Assembly (NCBI RefSeq): GCF_030704535.1
Contig: NC_081822.1
Span: forward strand, 320,001-384,000
Reading direction: 5' to 3'
Source of the DNA: Vitis vinifera
Taxonomy: Eukaryota; Streptophyta; Magnoliopsida; Vitales; Vitaceae
DNA: 64,000 bases
Positions 24,611 to 36,700 of this stretch are shown piece by piece. Positions within the stretch are counted from its first letter, which is position 1. Each line of letters begins with the position of its first letter. Under the pieces are notes generated by a model that was not told the origin of the DNA, ran no database searches, and saw only the letters and a program-made list of their open reading frames with translations. Both the position numbers and the translations under genes were made by a program.

Positions 24611-26885
24611 GTAGAACAAACAAAGCAGGTAACAGAAAATACTCCAATTAAACACAACTTTCATACCATATTGAGTTACCAATTTTCTTAAAAGCCTAGG
24701 TTGTTAAAGATATAGGCTCATAATGTATACCATATATCAACAAACTTAATATGGTTTGAATCCAAACCTCAGTGTGCCCAGAAAGGCGAGGCCACAAACT
24801 ATAAAATGTTTTGTTTCAAGATTTCAACCTCTCCAACTCCTTGGTGTGAGGGGATTCATTCCACTTTCAAATAAATTGAGGAGAGATTCTCGGAGGATTC
24901 ATTCTTCACAAGACATAATTGTAGATACTAATTTCATACACAATACCATACAATATAAACATATAATAAGAACACACCACAAAAGGTTTAATACAACTTA
25001 TGCCACAATCATGACTCAGGATAAACCATGACAGGAATACAGAAGGTGGTACCATAGCATGCATGATGCATGGATCATGATGCAGAGAGTGAGAGTAGGG
25101 TTCCCTTATTTCAGGCTAGGGAAAGATAATGACGCCAGAAACCTCTTGTGGTTGAATATCAAAGGCTGTCACGTAATGGGTATGGGAATGGGACTCATCC
25201 TTTTCGGAGGATCGGCCCTCTATTTCACTTAGTAAGCTCTGGGTCTCTTCCCCGGTTTCACTTTCACCGGCCAACAAATTCTCAGCTTCTCGTTGCATGC
25301 CCTTGAGCTCGTCTTCCACTTGTTGCATTGTTGGCCTTGCCACTCCACTCCCACTTAGACATCTCTTTGCAAGCTCAGCAACTCCTTCTATCTGCTTCCT
25401 TTCAGCTTCACCATTAATGCTAATGTTCAAAATGTCAGAGAGACGATTAGTTTCCACGGCGCAGAGAAAGTCATGAATGATATTCCTATTTGGATCATCC
25501 ACAGACCTTCCACCAGGAGTTGGATTCCATCCCGTTAAAAGCTCCATGACGACAACGCCAAAGCTATAGACATCACTCTTGGCAGTTAAGTTTCCGGTTT
25601 GCATATACTCAGGATCCAAGTACCCCAATGTCCCTGCTATTTTTGTGTTTATGGCAGTTTGATCCAGCGGAATCAGCACTGAAGTTCCAAAATCTGCTAC
25701 CTTAGCAGCATGTTTGTTGTCTAGAAGTATGTTCGTGGATTTGACATCCCTATGAATGACAGGGGGATCAGCTAAAGAATGAAGATACTTGAGTGCTCCC
25801 GCAGTCTCGATAGCAATCCTCAGCCGGAGTTTCCATGAGCGAACGATTTCTGAATTCGGGTCATGGATATGTTGAAACAGTGTTCCATTAGACACAAATT
25901 CATAAACCAGCATTGTGACTGGAGTCTCTAGACATAGCCCCAAGAGCTTCACCACATTGACATGGTTGACCTGTGAAACAACGTCAATTTCATGTTGGAA
26001 CTGCTCGTTTATTTGAATCTTGTCCGCTTCTACCGGCTTTTTCACAGCAACTTGGACGTCATCCGCTAAAATACCTTTGTAAACATGTCCAGAACCTCCT
26101 CGACCAAGCAGCCGACTGCGGTCGTAATTGTTGGTTGCTTTCTTCAATTCTGCCTCAGTAAAGAGCTTTATCCTCTGGCGCTTTAAGAGCAAACCCCCAT
26201 TTTTCTTAAAATTTTTATGTCTCGCCAGCTTCTTCCATTCAATGAAGATTAAAATACAAGCAACCACAGCAACAACAACCGCTCCAATAACTGTTCACAC
26301 AAGCAACCAACATAGAATCATAGATAGATATATCATATACGAGAGAATTTGAACAGATGAAGGGTGCCATTTTCTAAGCCCCTGTTTTCAAGCAAAGCCC
26401 AGCTTAGAGGAAAAAAAATCTGCAGCCAAAATCATATTTGGTTTTTGTTGGACCAAAATTCACACAATTGTCGATTAAAGTTGGGGATTGAAATTTAATT
26501 CGAAATTTTAGCCAGACATTTTTTTTTAAGAACGTCACAAGAGATTGAGCAGAGGAGAGAACCTGCGGCAAATGTGGTGACACGAAATCCTTGACAAGCC
26601 ACTTTACCATTCCCATGCATTCCCAGTGGACAGCTGCAAGTGTAGTTCCCAGCTGTATTCTTGCAAGTACCTTGGCATGTGTAAGTTTTTGGATCTTCGC
26701 ATTCATTGATATCTGCTTCAAAACAAAACACAGGAACAAGGGGCAAGGGAAAAAGAATCTTGAAATTATAATCCAACTTTAACTCCAATCAGAAGAATTT
26801 TAGGAATTTTAAAAACATTAAAAATTATTATTTATTTAAGTTTCTTATGGTAATTGGGACTTTTGATCTAATATGAATTGGAATT

Positions 26886-27012
26886 TCAGTGAAAGTGTAA
26901 TTTGTTTATTATAAATAATTTTGTTATTATGTTAAAAATATATATAATAGAATGTAATGAAATATTATTTTACCAAAAATATTATCAATACATAATTGAA
27001 TGGTTTCCAACA
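26886..27012 (+). repeat. 5' LTR of the copia relic
   Basis: Matches 28409-28530 over most of its length; the left boundary is blurred by mutation. Confidence 0.7.
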
Positions 27013-28408
27013 TATAGTATGAGAGTCAAAAGATCAAGAAATGCGCAGAATCATAAGAAAGTTGCAATATTATTGGTGAAACTATGATTATAAATAATAA
27101 CTCAATTCATCCTCAATTCTCAAAATTCATAGGCAAGAATTTCCATAATTAGTGTATTTAGATACAGTCAATAGTTGTTACAATGAAGTGTCTAATTCAA
27201 AAGCATTCAATGCACTATCAAAAGAGTAGAAAAATTCATTGAAAGATTCTCGAAAGAAAGATAAAAAAATTACTATATGCAATATTCCAAGTAATAGATG
27301 AATCCATATTTGAGAAAATTTTAGAGGCAAAAACAACAAAAGAGACATAGGTTACTCTACAAAAATTATATAAAAGATAATGATCATATTGAATGACTAA
27401 AATTTCAAACATTAAGAGGTGAATTTGAGTCTATCTGCATGAATGATTTTAAATCGATCTCAAATTATTTTGATTGGATACAAATCATTATAAACCAAAT
27501 GTGAGTTAATGGTGAAAAACTTGATGATTAAAGAATAGTAAAGAAAATTATATGATCTTTAAGTGCAAATTTCGACTATATTGTTATGTAGTGATTGAAG
27601 AGAATCCTCTAATGTTAGTTTGAATTAGGGGATGGTACAATAGCTCATTCCTTGATATTAGAGATTCTTGGTAATTCTTGATCCTTAGTTATCTGAGGTT
27701 TTTGCTATTGTTATCTACCGTAAGACAAATCTACATAGAGTGGTAAAGGCCTAACTCTTAAACCTAAAATCAATTTTCATACTCATTCATCTATTTGGTA
27801 TTTTAGCAATGGAATAAAATATTAAAATTTAGGATACAAACGCAATCTTGAGTTGTGGAACTCATGTTGATCTTATTTGACCCTACATTTTGAATACCTT
27901 AAGACTAATTAAAATTGATACCCTTGTTTTGCCTGAAACCCAATACCCAAAGTTGGATTGTGGAGCCCCCAATATTGAATCATTTGAATTAGAAATCAAT
28001 CATTCTTTGACAATTTATTTATGGTTTATTTTATTACATTCAATTTTGTTCAAATCAAATTTTTATTTTTTCCAATTCAAGAATTTAACAAAAAACAGAT
28101 TTTTAGACCTAGTTTGACAACTTCCATAGGTCAGTCCTTGAGGACGATACTCGGAGTACTATAAAAGTCATAGTGACTCTTTCTCTGGTTTTTCTTAGGC
28201 AAAGTTGCTACGTAATTTAGGCTTGATATTTTGGACAACAAAGAATTGCAATTAGGAACTCATGAAAAATGATGAAATAGAACTTAAGTTTTGTATATCA
28301 GAAGATCAAGTTACAAATATTTTTATAAAGCCACTAAAGACGGATGTATTCGAGAAGTTGAAGATAACACTCAGTGTGATTGACTTTGTAGCCCAGTTTA
28401 ATGGAGAT

Positions 28409-28530
28409 TGTTGAAAGTATGATCAGTTTATTATAAATAAATTTATTACTATGTTAAAAAATATATATAATAAAAGGTAATAAAATATTATTTTAACAAA
28501 TTATCAATAGCCAACTGTGTGGTTCCAACA
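28409..28530 (+). repeat. 3' LTR of the copia relic
   Basis: Begins TGTTGAAAG and ends CCAACA, with TG...CA termini. A short (TA)n microsatellite lies downstream near 28638-28653. Confidence 0.75.
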
Positions 28531-29499
28531 CGGATGATACACAAAATGAAGTATTTTTACACGAATAATGAGGGAAGGGAAAGGGGAAGGGAAAGGGTGT
28601 ATTAATAATATTATTTTCCCATACACCTTAATAATATGTGTATATATATATATAGAAATCAAAATTACTTACCCTGGCATCCGTTGGGCAGATAAGGGTT
28701 CCCTGCATAGCCTTGTTCGCAGGAGCAAAGATATCCAGAGCGAGTTGTGTTAGAGTCTTTGCATATAGATTTCTGGCCGCAGTCATGTCTGGAGCAGTTG
28801 CCTTTGATTACCCAGTCAAGCACCACAGGGGGATCCACAAAGATTCATCTTTGAAAGATGAAAAGAGTCGGTATCAACCAAAAATGCGTAGCTACACTTA
28901 TTGAACCACAAAATCCTGCTGTGGTTCCCAGAGCTGCGAAGAGTAATGTTTAATGTATGAAGACCCGCGGGGATAGAGGTTTGGCAGCAACCTAAACCGG
29001 AGCAAGAATTAGATTGTGCAAAGTTGACGAGTTTATCACAAAAAGTACTACACCCACTCGCATACAGCTGCGCCTTAGGACCCATCACATAGGCCATGGT
29101 GTCGCAACCCAAAGCTGTGAATTTGTTGCGGGAGTCAGAGAATGTGAATGAGCTGTTTTCAACCAGTTCGATCGCCTGGTCGAAGTAATCAGCCAACCCG
29201 AGCTCGTTGTAGCAGTCATAAGCCGGATGAATTGTGACAACCAGTGTGGCCTCCTTCACTGATACACTCACAACAGGAATGTTGGCACCAAGGAGTAATC
29301 CAGTGGCAGTGCAATTCAGCAGAAAGTCTTTGTCCCAGTCACATTTCTCCTCGTATATTCCAAAGGGGTAAGGAACGATAATATTTCCACATTAATCTTT
29401 GCAGCCAGGCTTTACATCTGATGATGATTCAGTTGTTGCTGCTGCAGTCGCTGTCGCTAACCACAAAACCAGCCGCAGCACCCCCATTTTCATTTTCAT

Positions 29500-30760
29500 T
29501 TCCTCTGCTCATCCAAATGAAATACCTTCTTAAATATTTAGCTTTTATCTAACCTCGGGAGAAAATGTAGTATGTGATACATATGTTTTCATCTCCAACG
29601 AAGACTTGTAAAGCCAAGGTCTCTGTCCCATTGAATTGAGTAGGCCAGGTTCAGGTTGGGTCTATTACATCACCCAGATGATGGAGATGTGGACATGCAT
29701 TGTCGAAGAATGACAACCATTGAATCCCAATCCAATGTGATGTCTTTGAAGTTTCTAACCACCGGCTGCCACATGAGATAAGAGTCATAAAAATAAATAA
29801 AAATTTTATTTATTTTTATTTCTAAAAACGACTTGTAAAAGTCAAGCCGTAGGCTAGCAAGGTTAAGGACCTGAGGTTATATTGTATGGTAATATGAGTT
29901 GTACAAATGATTTTCAAAAACCGGCATATTGGGGGGAAGGGAAGCTTATAGGAGTGTGACGGAGATATCTCAAAGAATCCACTTTTGTCAAATGCAATTT
30001 ATCGTGTTTGGAACATGATTCGCCGCCTTGAGGAATCCACCCTTCTCAAATTACTTGTGATTTAACATATTACCCAATTTTCCATTCAGATGCTACCTAC
30101 CATTCTTCCCTCAAGACTCCGGTGTTGGTGGCACGTGATGCCTTTGACAATCTAATCTATATATTTATAATATATTCTCTTCAAATTTCTTCTTTACAAA
30201 TCAATTAAAAATACTATTATTATTTACTGAACATGCAAAAAAACCACAAGTAGCTTCCCCTTTTTACGGATTGTTTGGCACCACCACCATAGTTTTTACT
30301 TTTTGCAATATTCTGCTTCTGTCAACTGCATTTTATTTCTTTACGGACGTTGTCAATTTTTATGTGTCTCCCCCCCTTTTTTTTTCTTTCTCTATATCGA
30401 CTTTTCGGAAACCATAAACATTACTTAGAGTTCAATAAAAACTTTACTATTTGTTTAACTTAAATAATATTTATAATTTTTTTTATGAAAATGATATTTT
30501 GTTTTATAAAAGCTCAATTTTGACTTATTAAAAAAAAATTGTAATTTGAATATCATCCTTTAAAAATTATAATTTTAGTTTGAATTTCAATTTTCAGTGA
30601 CCACCAACATCAATATATTTTTTGTCGTTATTGTTAAAAAAATTTGAATTCTCATCCTCTTCGCATTTTCTCTCTTTCAACTTGTATATGGCAGCCTTTG
30701 GACACATTACCTCTTAAGATTTTTTAATTAAATCAAAGGTGAGAGTTGGGAGCAAAGAGA
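29500..30760. other. Intergenic upstream of the WAK-like copy
   Basis: 29500-29700 is the probable former promoter. The remainder is AT-rich with T-rich runs near 30370 and 30530. No supported gene. Confidence 0.5.
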
Positions 30761-31434
30761 GTCTGTTTAGTTTCTGTTTTCAAAAAATGTTTTCTGTTCT
30801 TGAAAACAAAAAACTTGTTTGGGGGAGAAGATGCATTTTTATTTTTTATGTTTTCTATATTCTCAAAAACCACTTTTTTGAAAACAATAAAAAGATGTTT
30901 TCCTTATTTTTTCACTATTTCATATTTTCTCTTCTTTTTTTTTGTGTTTTCTTAGCTGTTTTTTATGTTTGCACAAAGATAAGTTTCACCCAACCGCCAC
31001 ATCCTCACCCGCAAACCATTTTTTCTTCCTTAAATTATTGAAATTGATATACTTACACATTGTGACAAAGTCATCATTTGTTTAAGAAAATTATAACTGA
31101 TGTAAAAATTTCAAAATAGAATAATTTTTTTAAAATTTAAATGAATTGTGCATATGAAAATTATTTATATATTTATAATATCAAGTTAATGGAAGAAAAC
31201 ACTTTATTAATTAAAAATAATAATTTTCAAATATGTTTTTTGTTTTACTTATTCTAAAAAACTTTTTAATTAACTCAACCAAACATTTTTTTTTTATTTT
31301 TGATAACAAAAACTATTTTCTAGAATTCAGTTCTCAAACACAATTTTTTTTTTTTTTTTTTTTCTGAAAACACAAAAAACTGTTCTCAAAAACTATTTTT
31401 CAAAACAGTTTTCAAAAACAGCTACCAAACAGGC
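30761..31434. mobile_element. MITE-like element with long imperfect inverted ends
   Basis: The left end reads TCTGTTTAGTTTCTGTTTTC. The right end, reverse complemented, reads CCTGTTTGGTAGCTGTTTTT. Similarity (runs of GTTTTC, GAAAAC, TTCTGTTCT) continues inward for about 50 bp. Outer flanks GCAAAGAG and GCAAGATG agree at six of eight bases, compatible with an aged 8-bp target duplication of hAT type. The interior is AT-rich and non-coding. Confidence 0.65.
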
Positions 31435-31625
31435 GCAAGATGTTCCAAAATCAGATACTTGAGCACTACCATAATTCTCAACTAGGATTATGTGGATATT
31501 TTTCCACAGGACACAAAGACTTGGGTCTCTAGACATAGGCCCAGGCCCAAGCCCAAGCGCTTCATCATAGTACGAATGAAACAATACCAATTTCATGTTA
31601 TTTTCAACAAGGGATTCTACATTCT
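31435..31625 (-). pseudogene. WAK-like kinase relic c1, cut by the MITE
   Basis: The minus strand reads ILVENYGSAQVSDFGTS, matching NILLDNKHAAKVADFGTS of the larger copy, followed by stops. At the DNA level GTTCCAAAATC and CAATTTCATGTT are shared with 25680 and 25990. The MITE boundary falls right after DFGTS. Confidence 0.6.
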
Positions 31626-32339
31626 AGTACCCATTTCCCTAATACAATATTTTTGGGTTAACTGATATAGCTTTAAAAACAAGAAGACAAGAATTCTGAT
31701 GATAACTCAAATTTACCCATTAGGCCACCACTTGCAAGGAATACGCGTTTTTCAAAAACACAAAAGAAATTGTCCTGTAATCAGATGATTGTAATTGGTG
31801 ATAAATTGCCTGCTTCTACAACATACACTGGGGATTTATGTTTTTCAACAATTATATTAGTGAAATTTTCAAAAGGGATATGGTATGGATTCAACACTAC
31901 ATCAAATTTTGAATTCAAACCAATTAGTATATGGAAGTACGTCATAAAAGAAGGCAAACAAGGGTATAAGGTGTACAAAGTAATGAGATCCAAGTGAAAT
32001 CAGGATTTACATGCACTGTAAAATGAAACCTTTTGCCTTTTGGTACAAGAGAGAGTTGGAAACGGCCCTCAACTTCAAACATATCACACCATGTTAACCA
32101 AACGGTACCAATGAAAGCTGCCCGTCAATTTCAGGATTGAACTACCAAACAAACTAGTAAGACTTGTAATTTAAATAATTAATGATAAACCATCACACCT
32201 TATCTACCAGATTGGCGCTGTCCTACAGAATGTGACCCAAAGGCCAAAGGTCAACATATCCTAATTTGATTGCTTGAAATGCCATAAAATGGGCACCCAA
32301 TGATAAAATGTGTGCCACTGCAGACTGCTTACTGCCCCC

Positions 32340-32690
32340 TCGGATAGGAAGAAAGAGGAAAGATTCCTCAAAGGTGACCAACTCTTTGGTCTTTGCTTGA
32401 TTCTTCTTTTTTTTCTTTTTTACTCGACTGGGCTGGGCATATCGGTTTTCCCTGAACACACAATTTGTAATTTTGTACCTTGGAGACTACAGAAAAATCT
32501 GACCCAGCAATACTTTCCGTCCGCTCCCTTTCAACTTTCAACTGCATCATTCAAAACGTCAGAGAGACTGACTATTTGTAATTGTTTTCTAGCGAGGGGG
32601 AGAAAGAACATCCGAATGATGTTCCTATTTGGCTATTTGGATCATCCACAGACCTTCCACCAGGAGTTGAAACCACGAGGTCAGACCCAT
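32340..32690 (-). pseudogene. WAK-like relic c2: C-lobe fragment
   Basis: 32500-32665 shares AACGTCAGAGAGAC, GATGTTCCTATTTGG and GATCATCCACAGACCTTCC with 25430-25515 of the larger copy (the region encoding GGRSVDDPNRNIIHD). It lies on the wrong side of relic c1 for a single colinear gene, so c1 and c2 come from different copies or from a rearrangement. 32340-32520 is an additional repeat shared with 33490-33660. Confidence 0.65.
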
Positions 32691-32699
32691 TATAAGGCC

Positions 32700-33489
32700 A
32701 TGTCCATTTGAGTCTGACCCTGCAGCAATTTCATATTTGGCTGCTTACACACCTCGCTCTACCCTAATGATAAAAGTTCGTTACTCCGAATTTTTAATGA
32801 AAATATAAAAAATATCATTGGTATTTTCATTCTTACCTGAACCAGCAGTTCTACTCGATAGAAAAATAAAAGTTCACTGAGCATATCCAAGAAAATGGAT
32901 TACATGTGAAGTGTCATCAAATGGACACCCAAGTCACCTCAGAAGAGGAAGATAAACAAGCTCAAACTGAAAAAGAACTGAAGATTAAGCATCTGTTATT
33001 GCAAATATACTTGAACAAATAAATATTTCACTATCACATTAATATAATATGGCCGGGGGTGGTGGGTAATTGATTCTAGTGATCAACTTTACAGTGATGA
33101 TAAATCAATCCATAGTCAGTATTACTTTCTAGAATTCAGTAACATGAATCTCAAACAAATGAAAACCAAAAAATAAATAATAAAAAAGCCTTAATTTAGC
33201 TTCCAAGGCCGGTAAGATAGTATGCATTTACCCTTCTCTCTCAGAGGATTCCGGCTTTCCCAAGACTGCCACCTCCATCTTCTGCATAGTCCTTTCCCTC
33301 TAATCTCACCCTGTGAATGTCCTATTTATTATAGAATTTTCAAGAACCAGATATTTCTATGATTTAAGAAGAAAAAAAAAAATATCATCTATCCTTCCCA
33401 ACACAAGGGAGGCTAAAAGAGGGCCAAATCCAAAGATGAACAATCCAGAAATATGCAACTTTAGGATAAAATGTCCTGTCCCCTTGGAT
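32700..33489. other. Spacer between WAK relics and SPL14
   Basis: AT-rich. CTTACCTGAACCAGCA near 32835 echoes 33650, so the repeat family may extend here. No gene supported. Confidence 0.45.
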
Positions 33490-33660
33490 CTACATTTTCA
33501 CTCTGGTAGGAAGAAAGAGGAAAGATCCGTGAAAAGCAACTCACCAGCCAACCCTTTGCTTGCTTCTTCTTTACTTTTCTGGACATATCTGCTCATATTG
33601 TTTTTCCTTTAACACTTAACACAGAATTTTGTACCTTGGAAACTACAGCAGTACCTGAAC
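33490..33660. repeat. Second copy of the 32340-32520 segment
   Basis: Both contain TAGGAAGAAAGAGGAAAGAT, then TTTGCTTG, ATCTGCTC/ATATCGG, GTTTTTCC/GTTTTCCC, and AATTTTGTACCTTGGA followed by ACTACAG. The order is the same with scattered differences. This copy abuts the 3' end of SPL14. Probably another piece of WAK-flanking DNA. Confidence 0.65.
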
Positions 33661-33731
33661 CAGCACTGATTTTGGACTGCCCAAATTCCCTTACGTCCAA
33701 AATAAACATACACTATCTTCCTTCATTCCAA

Positions 33732-36700
33732 CTAACTTGTACCATAATCCAAATTCTCCCACTTGAAAGGAGCAACCAAGCCAATGTCTGGGGAGCCACG
33801 CAAGAACAGGCAAACACAAACACAGACAGCAGCAATGGCGAGCATTGAATGAATGTAGGGACGGTGAAGCAAGCCTTGTGAACCTGGCATCCTCCTGCTG
33901 TATTTTGCTGCCACAACTGCACACTTGGCACAAGAACTGCGTCCTTGTCCAAAATGTTGCTCCTGCCCTACTTTCGGCCATGGTTGCTCCATCGCATTTT
34001 CAATTGATAAAGAGACTTGACCATTCCTTCTGTCAGCAAGTTTACGCGCTACCAACCTGTTATAAGAGTGGTTGTTCCTCATCATAGCGTATGCATATGG
34101 AGATTGCCCACTAGCATCCAAAAGGGAATTCCAGGAGTGCAATCCAATCTAGAGGAAATAAAATTCAGCAAAAACACTTCAGAAAACATTGAGGGAGGTT
34201 GAAAGAACAAAACATACACATTTAAACCGAGGATACAATTAAGAGGAAAGCCATAAAGAATGAGGCTGGAATAATCAGAGTCATCCCAACACAGATATTG
34301 AATTTTGGTCAAAGGCCCTATGCCCTACTGACACTTTAAAACCCAGCCAAATCCCATTTTAAAATCTTTGTTTGGGTTCAGTACCCCACCAGGTCCAGTC
34401 TCCATGGCCTCTAACAAGTGAATTAACAATAACAGATCCAAAATACCCTAGTACTCTAGTAATATAAACTGCTAGATCTAAATTGCAAAATACAATTATT
34501 TTGAAGGAATTAAAGTTTGTGGTTTGACAAGTTGGGCATTGTCAAAGATATTAAGAAAAACCTCAAATGAATCAATTTCACTTTGTTCGGGTTCACATGA
34601 TATTAAAATAAAATTAGAATACCTCTTGTGGGTCACTTGTCAGAGCATCAATGATATCATCCGACCCCGCAGTACAAGCAGCCAAATGTAGAGGGGTAAT
34701 ACCACCAGCTCCCACGAGATTAGGTGGGAAAATGTATTTCTTGGATGAACTGCTAGCCACAGAATAATGGATAAGCAAGTCAACCATTTTCCTGTACCTC
34801 CTTTTGACTGCCCTGCTCAAGAGCTGAACCTCTGACAGTGTCTCCAAAGACTTGCTTGATAGCCCATCACTGCCCAAGTTTCTTTCCACCAGTATGTCTA
34901 GAAGTGTTTTGACCAAGGCACAGCAGTCCCTCTCAACTGAAAATGTGAACAGAAATTTGAACCGAGCAAGGGAATAATCCGGACCTGCAAGCATAGAAAA
35001 CTTCCTTTGGAATAGCCATCCAAGTTCATTTAAGAAGTGCAGAACTTCTTCCCTAGAACTGGGCCGCCCAGAATCATAAACCTGGTCTTCTGAAATGACA
35101 TCACACACTTTTGCCTCTTCATCAAATTCTGATTCAAGGAGTCTCAACTCCTTACAAATAGTGGCATCAGCTACTATTACAGGAAAGCTGTTGCCTCTGA
35201 AACCATTTTCCACCTGCTCAAAAATTGGCTCAGAAGTCAACTACAATAGAGATATTCCAAGGGTTCAATTTCTCATTTTGCTTCCTGCAGTAATATAAAT
35301 TGTAGCAAGTGCTTAAGATGATACCTCAATGAAACACCGCCCTAAAACACTAGGAATTGCATCATTAATTTTAAAGCTGCCAAAGCTTATCTCATCGTAT
35401 ACAGTTCCCTGGCGGGCTAATCCTGGAACTTCCTTTGATGTGTATCCACCCATATATGTGCAATGAATCCTGCACAATGGTTCAAACTTATATTTCTGGG
35501 AACAGAGACGAATGATACATCAGTAGAATGATTTTCTGAGTGCTCAAAGGGCATTATACTTACTTGGTTCCAGGATTAGCAAGATTTCTTCCCTTCAATA
35601 AAAAAGAGGTCTCCTGTCCACCCACAACCGCCAATGGGGACACTGAGATCAACTCTGGGGAATTCCATGTTCTCCAGGATTTGCATAAACGAATCTTTCC
35701 TGCAGGTTGATTTTGTGTAACATGGATCAGGAAAATGTAGTCACAAGACAACCATGAATTCAAATTCAGATTCATTAATGATCCATTAAAGTTAGCTTAT
35801 TTCCCTTGTCTTTCCCTCAGTTTTACAATATCATACCCCAAGAAACCATAAAGAAACTGTGCCCACATGTGTTTGTTCTGAGATGGGATGAGGGGGAAGG
35901 GGGGCAAACTGTACTCACCATCTTTATGTGATGCTAATTCCCTGCCTGTATGAACTAAGAATCTTCCATTTCTCCAAAAGTCGGAATCTGAATCTTGAAC
36001 CAAGGAATTGACCCGGTGAAGAAGGTTTTCTTCAAGCTGAAAACACCAAAAACACCTACAGGTGGTCAGCACATAAGCTACACTACCATACTAAATTAAG
36101 TTAAGCCAGTTCGCTCACTTGCTCCCAGGCAGCTGATGACATTGATGCATAAACTGATAGAACCACACATCCTGGCCTTATGTAGCTCTCCATTTCTGAT
36201 GGACTGTGAGCAAGCCAATTGTAGATCTGAAAGAAGGGTGCCCAATGTTGTTGAGTTTTTATGCCAAAAAGGGTAACAGTATTAACAAGTCAACATAAAC
36301 AACACTCCTCTACCTCTGTTCGCAATGTCCCTGGGAAATGACTGGGATCCTTGTCAAATAGTTTGAAAATTATCCGCCCAGTACGATCCTATGGGGCAAT
36401 CATAACACCATTTGAATTACATCAGACACAGGTTGAATAAAATTAACATACAGAAAAGAAATAAAGAAATAAAGCCATGGGATGCGTGCTGCACTACCTG
36501 AGCATCAGAATTCAAACTAGAAGGTGAATGATCAGACCCAGATGAAGAAGTGTACCCTGCTTGGTAAGGAAAACTTTGGACAGCACCATTGTCAGCTCCT
36601 CTATCTGACCTCCTAAAGAGCTCAAGAGATGTGGCACCATGAGCCCTGCCAGCTCCAATATTTCCATTGACCTCTCCACTGATTGACATCCTCTCAGGTT

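Larger units (their letters stand above)
26886..28530 (+). mobile_element. Truncated Ty1/copia element in intron 1 of the WAK-like gene
   Basis: Two direct repeats of about 122-127 bp (26886-27012 and 28409-28530) share GTTTATTATAAATAA and end in TTCCAACA; the second begins TGTTGAAAG. Just inside the first, TAGTATGAGAGTC resembles the usual copia primer-binding start TGGTATCAGAGC. About 27370-27620 reads as a decayed Gag (UBN2 type), with INQM, VNGEKLDD, RIVKKI and ANFDYIV separated by stops. About 28250-28400 reads as the RNase H tail of pol (FCISEDQVTNIFIKPLKTD). Most of pol is deleted and 27690-28200 is unassigned. Opposite in direction to the host gene. Confidence 0.75.
25116..29499 (-). 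pseudogene. WAK-like receptor kinase, nearly complete, with a stop and a frameshift in the ectodomain
   Basis: Three exons: 28673-29499 (signal peptide, GUB_WAK), 26563-26712 (calcium-binding EGF) and 25116-26290 (membrane segment and kinase). A signal peptide (MKMKMGVLRLVLWLATAT) leads to KPGCKD, then an in-frame TAA at 29392-29394 (codon 36) just before the conserved CGNIIVPYPFGI. A second lesion near 28830-28850 shifts the frame between DTDSFHLSK and the conserved PPVVLDWVIKGNC block. The rest is sound. The EGF has DINECEDP. The kinase has [43 protein letters not shown] and SDVYSFGVVVMELL, and ends VTAFDIQPQEVSGVIIFP. WAKs sit in the plasma membrane, bind pectin and signal inward. With both lesions no full receptor can be made; sequencing error would have to explain two independent defects. 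Intron 1 (26713-28672) holds a copia relic. Confidence 0.85.
20590..29500. repeat. Tandem duplication unit 2 (DC1 gene + reverse WAK-like sequences)
   Basis: Same block order as unit 1 (15640-20352), but longer because it keeps the kinase core, holds a copia relic in a WAK intron, and has the AT-rich block at 20.8-22.2 kb. Confidence 0.75.

Noticed and set aside
33691-34087. Overlapping frames at the SPL14 3' end
   Set aside because: Shadows of the last SPL14 exon.
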